From an uncultured Bacteroidales bacterium (GTDB lineage: Bacteria; Bacteroidota; Bacteroidia; Bacteroidales; Muribaculaceae), in contig URZM01000002.1 of assembly GCA_900552315.1 (NCBI GenBank), positions 1 to 41,715 on the forward strand: a DNA stretch of 41,715 bases, written 5' to 3'. Each line of letters begins with the position of its first letter. Positions within the stretch are counted from its first letter, which is position 1. The position numbers were made by a program, and so were the translations under genes. The notes below the pieces were generated by a model, which saw only the letters and a program-made list of their open reading frames with translations, did no database searches and was not told the origin of the DNA. Below, one piece after another: positions 31,439 through 38,702 of this stretch.

Positions 31439-33217
31439 ATGAGAAGATACGGAATATTGCTCCCTCTGCTTCTGACCTTGGCAACCCTGGGCGCCTTGGC
31501 CTCGTCCTCCTCGCCGCGCAAGGCACGCCTGTTCCTGCTCCAAGGCATGCAGCGCGAGGTGCAGGGAGACCTGCCCGGCGCATACACCCTGTACCGCCAC
31601 GCCTTGGCATCCGACCCCGCCGACAGGCTCGCCCGCTACAAGGCCGGCATGCTCGAGACCCTGAGGGGTGACTCCGCCTCTGTGGCGCAGGGACTCGCCG
31701 ACATGAGGGAATACGTGGAGGCATACCCCGCCGACTACTACGAGGCGCTCACTTACGCCAACCTGCGCGCACGCGCCGGGGACCATGCCGAGGCATGGCG
31801 CGTGACACGGCGTCTGCACACCCTATATCCCCGGAACACTGAGCTGCTCAACACCTTGGCAGAGCTGGCCATGTACCTCCAGATGCCGGACACCGCCCTG
31901 GAATACCTGAGCCAGGAGGAACGCGTCGAAGGCACGAGCACATACCTCACAACCTGCAAGATGATGGCCCACCTGAGCCGGGGAGACACAGCGGGCACCC
32001 TGCGCGAGGCGGACGAGGCACTGCGCAGGAACCCCGCCGACCCCGACTATTACATACTCAAGGGGGGTGCCCTGGACAATTTCGACCGAAGGGACTCCGC
32101 CCTCCGATACTACGAACTGGCTGACTCCCTGTTCCCCGGCAGGTGGAACGTGAAACGCGCCCTGGCCATGCACTATGCGGAGGCCGGCGACTCGGCCGCC
32201 ATGCAGCAGGCCATGCAGCAGGCCATGCTCGCCGAGGACGCCGACCTGGAGGAGAAGATCGAGATGTTCACCTCATACGTGGCGCCCATGCTCATGGAAG
32301 ACAAGGGCACCGACACCGCAGACCACCTTATGGAGGCCCTCGAGGAACAATATCCCTACGAGCCGCAGATGCGCTACATACAGGCGCAGTACACGGCCGC
32401 CAAAGGCGACCTCTCCAAGGCCGCCGACCAGATAACCATAGCCGTGGACATGGACCCCGCCTCTGCCGACTACCGCCTGCTGCAGGTGCAGTACCTCACC
32501 GGGGCAGCCCGATACGCCGAGGCCGTCAAGGCTTACGAGGAGGCACCCGCCGACCAGGCGCGCTCCATACCGCTCATGCCCCTCGTGGCCGCCTCAGCAT
32601 ACCAGGGAGCGGGGATGTATACTCAGGCGCTCGCCGCCGTGGACACCCTGCTGCACGACATCACCGGCTCCGACACCCCGGACTCCCTCTCACTGCCCGA
32701 GCTCTCCCTGCGCCTCAACGACAAGGGACTAACCCTCTTCGGCGACGCTATGGCCGAGAAGGGCAACATACTTTTCCTTATGGACCGCCCCGGCCAAGCC
32801 GTGTCCGCATACGACAAGGCGCTCCAGATAGACCCGGACGACCCCATGCTGCTCAACAACTGCGCCTTCTTCATGGCCAAGGCCGGACTCGACCTGCCAC
32901 GTGCGGCAGAGATGAGCCTCAAGTCCGTGACGGCGGAACCCGACAACCCCGTCTATCTCGACACCTACGCCTACATCCTCTTCCGCCGCCACAACTACGG
33001 CGACGCGCTAACATACATGGAGAAGGCTCTGTCCCTGGCCGACGCACAGCCCTCGCCTGAGCCATCCGCCGAGTACTACGAGCACTACGGCGACATACTC
33101 TCCCGCCTCGGACAGACCGCCAAGGCCGTGGAGATGTGGGAAAAGGCGCTGTCCCTCGACCCGGCGCGCGAGATTCTCAAACAGAAAATAAAGACCAAGG
33201 CATACATAGATGAATAG
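31439..33217 (+). CDS. Exported TPR-repeat protein
   Basis: A 592-residue protein with a signal peptide (about 1-22) and tetratricopeptide repeats along almost its full length. Examples are GDLPGAYTLYRHALASDPAD near 40, RRDSALRYYELADSLFP near 215, DRPGQAVSAYDKALQIDPDD near 445 and LGQTAKAVEMWEKALSLDPA near 560. TPR arrays bind partner proteins. In this conserved gene cluster it is probably an outer-membrane or periplasmic assembly scaffold; that role is inference. Its stop overlaps the start of the DUF4292 gene by 8 nt, showing tight coupling. Confidence 0.88.
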   Translation: MRRYGILLPLLLTLATLGALASSSSPRKARLFLLQGMQREVQGDLPGAYTLYRHALASDPADRLARYKAGMLETLRGDSASVAQGLADMREYVEAYPADYYEALTYANLRARAGDHAEAWRVTRRLHTLYPRNTELLNTLAELAMYLQMPDTALEYLSQEERVEGTSTYLTTCKMMAHLSRGDTAGTLREADEALRRNPADPDYYILKGGALDNFDRRDSALRYYELADSLFPGRWNVKRALAMHYAEAGDSAAMQQAMQQAMLAEDADLEEKIEMFTSYVAPMLMEDKGTDTADHLMEALEEQYPYEPQMRYIQAQYTAAKGDLSKAADQITIAVDMDPASADYRLLQVQYLTGAARYAEAVKAYEEAPADQARSIPLMPLVAASAYQGAGMYTQALAAVDTLLHDITGSDTPDSLSLPELSLRLNDKGLTLFGDAMAEKGNILFLMDRPGQAVSAYDKALQIDPDDPMLLNNCAFFMAKAGLDLPRAAEMSLKSVTAEPDNPVYLDTYAYILFRRHNYGDALTYMEKALSLADAQPSPEPSAEYYEHYGDILSRLGQTAKAVEMWEKALSLDPAREILKQKIKTKAYIDE

Positions 33218-34067
33218 GAACACCCCCGCATACCTCCTCCTCGCCGCGCTCCTGGCGCTCCTGACATGCGCCTGCTCCTCCGGGCGACACACGTCTCGGA
33301 ATCCCGTCCCCGGCATGAGCCGTGAGCTGGCCGCCGCAGGCGCGCGCGTGGAGAGCCTCGGCAACGACGCCTCGGAGTCCTTCGCGGCTGCCGTGGCACG
33401 CACATACGCCCCTTGGAGCAGCATGACCCTAAAAGGGAAAGTCAGGCTCGAGGGAGTGCCGGTGCCCCTGAACGTGAAGATATACATGGAGCACGCCAGC
33501 TCACTCATACTCTCCCTGAGCGCCCCCCTGCTCGGCGAGATGGGGCGCGTGGAGATGTCCGCCGACTCCGTGCTGCTCGTCAACAAACGCGCAAAGACCT
33601 GGTGCCGCGAGCCCCTCGCCCCCGCATTGGGCCGCTTTGGAGCCTCATTGGCAGATATACAGGACCTGCTGCTGGGACGTGTCTTCATGCTCGGATACGG
33701 CACACTCTCCCTGCAAAACGCCGCACAGATAGAGGTGAGCGAGGGAGCCTCCGACACACGCATACTCACGCCGCGCGTCCAGCACCCCGACGCGCAGTAC
33801 GGTTTCACCCTCTACCCTGACGGGCAGATGATGATGGCGGCGGCCTTCACCCCCGACGAGAAATACCTGGCCACAGCCGACTACACCCACCGAGACAACG
33901 GAGGCACCGACATGGACCTGTCCCTCAAAGCCGGCACGAAGAACCTCAGCCTGTCTCTCTACCTGGAAAAGCCCGACACCTCGCCTGACATACCCCTCGA
34001 GCCCCTCGCCATAAACCCGAAATGGACTCGCGTCACCCTGTCGCGCTGGATAAAGTCCCTGCAATGA
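33210..34067 (+). CDS. DUF4292 lipoprotein
   Basis: A 285-residue probable lipoprotein: hydrophobic N-terminus with cysteines at about 20 and 22 (LLTCACSSG), then a LolA/LolB-like beta-rich domain. Characteristic lines are WSSMTLKGKVRLEGVPVPLN and MGRVEMSADSVLLVNKRAKT. The LolB-like fold suggests binding of an acyl chain or lipid, but no function is established. It overlaps the TPR gene by 8 nt. Its stop codon lies within the first of four 14-bp repeats that lead to the EnvC-like start, and that TGA itself overlaps an ATG (ATGA). Confidence 0.87.
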   Translation: MNRNTPAYLLLAALLALLTCACSSGRHTSRNPVPGMSRELAAAGARVESLGNDASESFAAAVARTYAPWSSMTLKGKVRLEGVPVPLNVKIYMEHASSLILSLSAPLLGEMGRVEMSADSVLLVNKRAKTWCREPLAPALGRFGASLADIQDLLLGRVFMLGYGTLSLQNAAQIEVSEGASDTRILTPRVQHPDAQYGFTLYPDGQMMMAAAFTPDEKYLATADYTHRDNGGTDMDLSLKAGTKNLSLSLYLEKPDTSPDIPLEPLAINPKWTRVTLSRWIKSLQ

Positions 34068-34114
34068 CACACCTGCAATGACACACCTGCAATGACACAC
34101 CTGCAATGACACAT
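34059..34114 (+). repeat. Four 14-bp repeats that multiply an ATGA stop/start junction
   Basis: The unit CTGCAATGACACAC occurs four times in tandem (34059, 34073, 34087, 34101; the last ends in T). The first copy contains the DUF4292 stop (TGA 34065-34067) and the last the EnvC-like start (ATG 34106). Each copy holds an overlapping ATGA. The ATGs at 34064, 34078 and 34092 each open a five-residue frame (MTHLQ) that ends at the TGA of the next copy. Confidence 0.93.
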
Positions 34115-35668
34115 CCCCGCAAACCACGTCCGCTGCCACTCCTGCTGGCATGCCTGCTCTTGTGCCTCGGAGCCGAGACACAGGCCTTGGCCGCCGCCAG
34201 GAAGAAAACATCCAAGCCCAAACGTGAGACATCCGCCACTCTCAAACGCCGAGAACAGGACGTGAACCGCGAGATAAAGCTCACGCAGAACCAGATAGAG
34301 GAGAATGAGGCTGCCGTACGCGAAAACCTCTCGATACTCACAGGCCTGGAACATGACATCAACCTCCAGAAGCGCAAGGTGCAGGACCTGCGTGACCGGC
34401 AGAGCCGGATACAGGGCGACATGGAGGCTTGCCGACGCGACATGGAGGCTTGCCGCGACAACCTCGCCTCCCTCAGGGCAAGGTACGTGGCCTCCGTAAA
34501 GAAGATGAGGCTCGCACGCAAGAAGGCAAGCCCCCTCGCATACATATTCGCCTCGAAGAGCTTCTACCAAGCCTGGAGACGCATGAGATACCTGCGCAAG
34601 TTCAACGACTGGCGCGGCCGCCGCGAACAAGAGATAAAAGGGGAGATAGCGCGCCTCAGCACGCTCGCCGACCGGCTCGCCGTCGGCGAGAGGCAGCTCC
34701 AGGCCAACCTGGCGCAGCAGCGCCAGGCACAGCAGGTCCTCGCCGACAAGCACGCCGCACAGGACGTGGCGGTCAAGAACCTACGCGCACACGGTCAGGC
34801 GCTGCGGACCCACCTGGCAGCCAAGCAGGCCGAGGCCAACGCCCTCTCGGCCAAGGTCACGGCTCTCATCGCTGCCGAGCAAGAGGAGGCACGCCTGGCA
34901 GAACAACGGCGCAAGCAAGCCGAGACTCAGGCAAAGGCAAAGGCGGAAGCCGAGGCCCAGGCACGCAGAAAAGCCGAGGCAAAAGCAAAGGCCGAAGCGG
35001 AAGCAAAGGCCAAGGCCGAGGCCGAGAGAAAGGCCGCACAGGAAAAGGAAAAACAGAAGCACAAAGAGAGGCAGACAAAGAAGAAGGACAAGGACAAGGA
35101 CAAACCCGCCCCCGCCAAGGACCAGCCTTCGCAGCCAGCCCCGACCACACAGACCGGTTCCAAGACATACGCCGAGGCCCGCGGACGCAAGCCCAGGGGA
35201 GAGGCTGCGGCATCAGGGACTCCAGCCACATCCACACACACCTCCGCTGCCGCCACAGGCTTCGCCGCCGCAAAGGGCTCGTTGCCACGGCCCGTCAGCG
35301 GACAGTTCAGCATCGTGAGCCGGTTCGGCCCGCACCCTCTGCCCGACCTCCCCGACGTGATGTTCGACAACCCGGGCATCGATGCCGTGGTATCACCCGG
35401 AGCATCGGCCCTCGCCGTCTGGCCCGGCACCGTCACCGGTGTCTACGTGCTGCCCGGATTCTCCACCGTGGTCATAGTCTCCCACGGCGAATACTACACC
35501 GTCTACGGCAACATAGGCACCCCCGCAGTGAGCAAGGGACAGACGGTAAAACAGGGGCAGGCTCTGGGCAAACTCGTGGCCGACCCCGACGAGGGCGGAC
35601 GCACCACCATACATTTCGAGATATACAAGAACCGCGACAAACTCAACCCCGAGGCATGGATACGCTGA
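34106..35668 (+). CDS. EnvC-like murein hydrolase activator (coiled coil plus degenerate M23/LytM domain)
   Basis: A 520-residue exported protein expected to activate cell-wall amidases at division. A signal peptide (about 1-30) is followed by a long coiled coil (about 35-265), an Ala/Lys/Glu-rich TolA-like stretch (about 265-335), a Pro/Thr/Ala linker, and a C-terminal LytM domain (about 390-520). The LytM domain seems to lack the metal ligands. The usual HxxxD region reads HPLPDLPD, the region after SHGEYYTVYG has no second His, and the final HxH is TIHFEI. That is as in EnvC/NlpD activators rather than active M23 peptidases. The coil contains an exact 21-nt tandem heptad duplication (DMEACRR, 34418-34459). 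Its stop overlaps the next start by 13 nt. Confidence 0.87.
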   Translation: MTHPRKPRPLPLLLACLLLCLGAETQALAAARKKTSKPKRETSATLKRREQDVNREIKLTQNQIEENEAAVRENLSILTGLEHDINLQKRKVQDLRDRQSRIQGDMEACRRDMEACRDNLASLRARYVASVKKMRLARKKASPLAYIFASKSFYQAWRRMRYLRKFNDWRGRREQEIKGEIARLSTLADRLAVGERQLQANLAQQRQAQQVLADKHAAQDVAVKNLRAHGQALRTHLAAKQAEANALSAKVTALIAAEQEEARLAEQRRKQAETQAKAKAEAEAQARRKAEAKAKAEAEAKAKAEAERKAAQEKEKQKHKERQTKKKDKDKDKPAPAKDQPSQPAPTTQTGSKTYAEARGRKPRGEAAASGTPATSTHTSAAATGFAAAKGSLPRPVSGQFSIVSRFGPHPLPDLPDVMFDNPGIDAVVSPGASALAVWPGTVTGVYVLPGFSTVVIVSHGEYYTVYGNIGTPAVSKGQTVKQGQALGKLVADPDEGGRTTIHFEIYKNRDKLNPEAWIR

Positions 35669-36618
35669 CACCCACTTTCGAGTTCGAGCCCTACACCCCC
35701 GCCTTCGCGCGCGACTGGGACGCCTTCACGGCCTCCTCACGCAACGGCACCTTCCTGCTGGAGCGCCACTACATGGACTATCACGCCGACCGCTTCCGCG
35801 ACGCTTCGCTCATAGCCCTGCGCCGAGGCAAGCCCGCCGCCCTGCTTCCTGCATGCCTCACGCCCGACGGCACGCTCTCCTCACATGCCGGGCTCACCTA
35901 CGGCGGATGGGTACTGCCGCCCGCACACCTCGACGGAGCCGCCTTGCTCACACTCTTCGCCGACTGGACACGCTGGTGCCGACAGGCCGGATACCGCGCC
36001 ATAGACTACAAGCCCGTGCCCTACATCTACCACTCTTGCCCCAGCCAGGAAGACCTATACGCCCTCTGGAGGCTTGGCTTCACCCCCGCCAGCGTACTCC
36101 TCTCCTCGACCATAGACCTCTCGTCACCCTGGAAATTCGACATGAGCAAACGCCAGCAGCTGCGCAAGGCACGAGCATGCGACATCTCTATAGCCGAGAG
36201 CCGGGACTGGGACACTTTTTGGCACATACTCGGCAAATGTCTGGCCGACAGACACGGAGCCGCGCCAGTCCACTCATTGGACGAGATACAGACCCTCGCC
36301 GCGAGTTTCCCGGAAAACATACGCCTCTTCCTCCTCTCCGACCCCCAAGGCCCGCAGGCCGGCGTATGCATATACGACACAGGGGTGGTGGCTCACTCGC
36401 AGTATGCAGCCACAACCCCCGAGGCTCGGAAGCGCCACTATCTCACTGCCCTTTACCACCACCTGCTCACCGAGATCTTCCCCTCACGCCGATATTTCGA
36501 TTTCGGCACCTCCAACGAACAGGCGGGCCGCGTGCTCAACGCCGGGCTGCTGGGACAGAAACACTCGATGGGAGCCACCGGGGTCGCATACACACGGTAC
36601 ACCCTCAACCTGAACTGA
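35656..36618 (+). CDS. GNAT/FemAB-type acyltransferase
   Basis: A 320-residue protein with two tandem GNAT-like halves, as in FemAB or BioF2-like transferases. Visible segments include NGTFLLERHYMDYHADRF near the start, IDYKPVPYIYHSCPSQED at the middle, and YFDFGTSNEQAGRVLNAGLL near the end. Such proteins use an acyl-CoA or aminoacyl-tRNA donor. In Bacteroidales they often lie near polysaccharide genes. Here the Wzx-like flippase starts 4 nt downstream, so acylation of a glycan precursor is plausible, by inference. The start ATG at 35656 lies inside the last codons of the EnvC-like gene. A much longer open frame upstream (from 34429) is a frame shadow of that gene. Confidence 0.8.
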   Translation: MDTLTPTFEFEPYTPAFARDWDAFTASSRNGTFLLERHYMDYHADRFRDASLIALRRGKPAALLPACLTPDGTLSSHAGLTYGGWVLPPAHLDGAALLTLFADWTRWCRQAGYRAIDYKPVPYIYHSCPSQEDLYALWRLGFTPASVLLSSTIDLSSPWKFDMSKRQQLRKARACDISIAESRDWDTFWHILGKCLADRHGAAPVHSLDEIQTLAASFPENIRLFLLSDPQGPQAGVCIYDTGVVAHSQYAATTPEARKRHYLTALYHHLLTEIFPSRRYFDFGTSNEQAGRVLNAGLLGQKHSMGATGVAYTRYTLNLN

Positions 36619-36622
36619 ACCC

Positions 36623-38062
36623 ATGAGCCGACCCGCCACGCGCAGCACTCTCTCACGAAGGGTTCTCAAGCTCATGAGCCTCTTCTCCGGCATACAGGGC
36701 CTCTCAATCCTCTGCTCCGTGGTGAAGATGAAGCTCGTCACCCTATGGCTCGGGGCCACAGGCGTCGGCCTCTTCGGCATCTACCAGAGCGTGGTTGACA
36801 CCGTGGCCACCGTCACCGACATGGGACTGCGCCAGAGCGCCGTAAGAGACGTGGCCAACTCCGCTACATCCCCCTCCCTGCTGGCACGGGTCGCCGCCGT
36901 GGTGAGACGTTGGAGCATCCTCTCGGCCCTGCTCGGGGCCGTGGCCATGGCCGCACTCGCCCTCCCCGCAGGTATATGGTTCTTCGGCTCCCCTTCGGGG
37001 TGCTGGGGCTTCCTGCTCCTGTCGACAGCCATGTTCCTGAACGCCCTGACAGGCGGCGAGCAGGCACTGCTCCAAGGCTCCGGCAAGCTCAAGGCCCTGG
37101 CTTCCGCCAACCTCTGGGGCACTCTCGCCGGGCTGGCCATGTCCATACCCCTGTTCCGCTGGTGCGGCAACACGGGCGTGGTCCTCAGCATCGTGGCATA
37201 CGCCCTGGCAATGGCCGTCGCCATGCACGCAGCACGCCTGCGCGCGCCCCGTCCGTCACCCGCCCTCGGACTCAGGCAGATATGGGAACAGGGCAAGGGC
37301 TTCGCCCGCCTCGGCCTCTGCATGGCTCTGGCCACCTTCATCACCTCGCTGGCCCACACCATTTTCATCGGTCTGCTCAACTCCCTCACCTCCACGGCAC
37401 AGGTAGGGCTCGTGCAGGCCGGCGACACGCTCGTGGTGCGCTACATAGGTCTGATATTCGTGGCCATAGGCATGGAGTTCTACCCCAGAGTGGCCGCCAA
37501 CAGCCACCGCACCGGGCGCCTCCGCGTCTTCGTAAACCACGAAATCACGCTGCTGCTCCTGGTACTCACGCCTCTGCTCATCCTCTTCATCCTGCTGCGC
37601 CGCCCTGTGGTGACCCTCCTCTACAGCCAAGATTTCCTCCCCATAGTTCCCTTCATCTCCTGGGCTGCCCTCAGCAGCATACCAAAGGCCCTGAGCTGGT
37701 GCCTGGCCTACTGCATAGTGGCAAAAGGGGACGGCCGCGCCTACATCCTCACCGAAGGGCTTGACGCGCTGGTGAGCGTACCCCTGTGCCTGTACGCCTT
37801 CACCCATTGGGGCCTTCCCGGCCTGGGCGTGGCCTACATAGTCTGGTACCTCGTCTACCTGTTGCTGGTCGCCGCCGTGTGCTCCCGTCGCTACGGCCTG
37901 CTCCCCTCGCGCCGCGCCGCCCTGTCCACGCTCGCCTCCTTCTCGGCGGCCACGCTCTTCCTGCTGGCCATGGACCACGCTCCCCTCTGGGTCACGCTCC
38001 CCCTGGGCGCCGCCATCATCATCCCCTGCCTGCACGCCCTGCGGCGTCTCCTCACCCGGTGA
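36623..38062 (+). CDS. Wzx-like lipid-linked oligosaccharide flippase
   Basis: A 479-residue membrane protein of the MATE/PST superfamily with about 12-14 hydrophobic helices across its length. It starts LKLMSLFSGIQGLSILCSVVK and has the family's WLGATGVGLFGIYQSVVDTV in the first loop. Proteins of this type flip undecaprenyl-linked O-antigen or capsule units to the periplasm. It is the last gene of the dut run. No polymerase (Wzy) or initiating transferase is adjacent. A possible terminator hairpin and a 9-bp array lie between 38130 and 38245. Confidence 0.88.
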   Translation: MSRPATRSTLSRRVLKLMSLFSGIQGLSILCSVVKMKLVTLWLGATGVGLFGIYQSVVDTVATVTDMGLRQSAVRDVANSATSPSLLARVAAVVRRWSILSALLGAVAMAALALPAGIWFFGSPSGCWGFLLLSTAMFLNALTGGEQALLQGSGKLKALASANLWGTLAGLAMSIPLFRWCGNTGVVLSIVAYALAMAVAMHAARLRAPRPSPALGLRQIWEQGKGFARLGLCMALATFITSLAHTIFIGLLNSLTSTAQVGLVQAGDTLVVRYIGLIFVAIGMEFYPRVAANSHRTGRLRVFVNHEITLLLLVLTPLLILFILLRRPVVTLLYSQDFLPIVPFISWAALSSIPKALSWCLAYCIVAKGDGRAYILTEGLDALVSVPLCLYAFTHWGLPGLGVAYIVWYLVYLLLVAAVCSRRYGLLPSRRAALSTLASFSAATLFLLAMDHAPLWVTLPLGAAIIIPCLHALRRLLTR

Positions 38063-38131
38063 CCATATTGACCTTCTCAACGCCCATATAGATACATAGC
38101 TTCGTAATGTCTACACCTCCCCGCCCCCTTT

Positions 38132-38176
38132 GTCCGACCCGTCCGACCCGTCCGACACATCCGATAGGGCCGACCC
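38132..38176. repeat. Array E of the 9-bp GTCSGACNN repeat
   Basis: Five tandem units: GTCCGACCC, GTCCGACCC, GTCCGACAC, ATCCGATAG, GGCCGACCC. The last two are degenerate. It lies 69 nt beyond the flippase stop codon, within the 331-bp gap before the ferredoxin gene. Apart from this array and two hairpins, that gap shows nothing recognisable. Confidence 0.85.
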
Positions 38177-38220
38177 AGAAACTCGCGGAGCGAATCCACA
38201 ATCCCCAATCCCACGATATG

Positions 38221-38245
38221 CGAGAGGAGGGGAAAGCCCCTCTCG
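38221..38245 (+). terminator. Possible terminator of the dut-flippase transcription unit
   Basis: CGAGA and GGGG pair with CCCC and TCTCG around an AAAG loop, with one three-base bulge. The hairpin is followed by a weak TCTTCGT stretch. It lies 158 nt after the flippase stop. Confidence 0.4.
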
Positions 38246-38337
38246 TCTTCGTGGGGTGCGCAGCATGGCGGCAACTACCGCAGCGCGGTTGCATAAGCCC
38301 CCACGCTTCCCGGCCTGTCCACCCCCCTTAAAAATAC

Positions 38338-38368
38338 AACGCCCCCGGCCGTCAAGGCCGAAGGCGTT
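38338..38368 (-). terminator. Intrinsic terminator of the ferredoxin gene
   Basis: A 13-bp stem (AACGCC with GGCGTT, then TTCGGCC with GGCCGGG including two G-U pairs) around a 5-nt loop. On the minus strand it is followed by GTATTTTTAA. It lies 25 nt past the ferredoxin stop. Confidence 0.8.
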
Positions 38369-38393
38369 TTCTCTTCGCTGCATCCGGGGTCTG

Positions 38394-38561
38394 TTAGCCC
38401 TCGGAGATTGCGCCGCTGGGGCAAACCTCAGCGCAGCTGCCGCAGGAGATGCAGGTGTCCGGGTCGATGTGATAGATCTCGCCCTCGGAGATTGCCTCTA
38501 CCGGGCAAACGGGCTGGCATGTGCCGCAAGCCACACAGTTGTCACCAATTACGTAAGCCAT
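38394..38561 (-). CDS. Small 2[4Fe-4S] ferredoxin
   Basis: A 55-residue electron carrier, too short for many gene finders. Two full cluster motifs are present: C9-x2-C12-x2-C15-x3-C19-P (NCVACGTCQPVCP) and C37-x2-C40-x2-C43-x3-C47-P (TCISCGSCAEVCP). Each is followed by an AISEG sequence whose DNA is identical over 15 bp (38398 and 38482 regions), so the twofold internal duplication is still visible. It has its own consensus promoter (38605-38636) and terminator and stands alone. It probably serves low-potential reactions such as pyruvate:ferredoxin oxidoreductase in an anaerobe. Confidence 0.95.
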   Translation of the reverse strand: MAYVIGDNCVACGTCQPVCPVEAISEGEIYHIDPDTCISCGSCAEVCPSGAISEG

Positions 38562-38604
38562 AATAATTTGAAAAGTTAAGATGTGATATATTCGTTTTGT
38601 GCTG

Positions 38605-38636
38605 CAAAGTTAGGCACCTTCCGCCTAACCGCCAAA
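38605..38636 (-). promoter_or_regulatory. Promoter of the ferredoxin gene
   Basis: On the minus strand TTTG (38636-38633), exactly 20 nt, then TAACTTTG (38612-38605): a full consensus, fitting a highly expressed gene. The leader is about 37 nt. Confidence 0.85.
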
Positions 38637-38702
38637 CGAAAGCCGGGGAATCCGCCCAAATTTGGAATGAGTCTAAATAATACGCCCCCGGACCCGCAGG
38701 CT

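Noticed and set aside
34429..35655. Long plus-strand frame that joins onto the acyltransferase frame
   Set aside because: It is the Arg/Gly-rich +1 shadow of the EnvC-like gene. The acyltransferase has a proper ATG at 35656 inside a coupled overlap.
38130..38579. 149-codon plus-strand frame starting with Ser-Asp-x repeats
   Set aside because: The repeat is 9-bp array E, and the rest is antisense to the ferredoxin gene and its terminator. No start context or promoter is seen.
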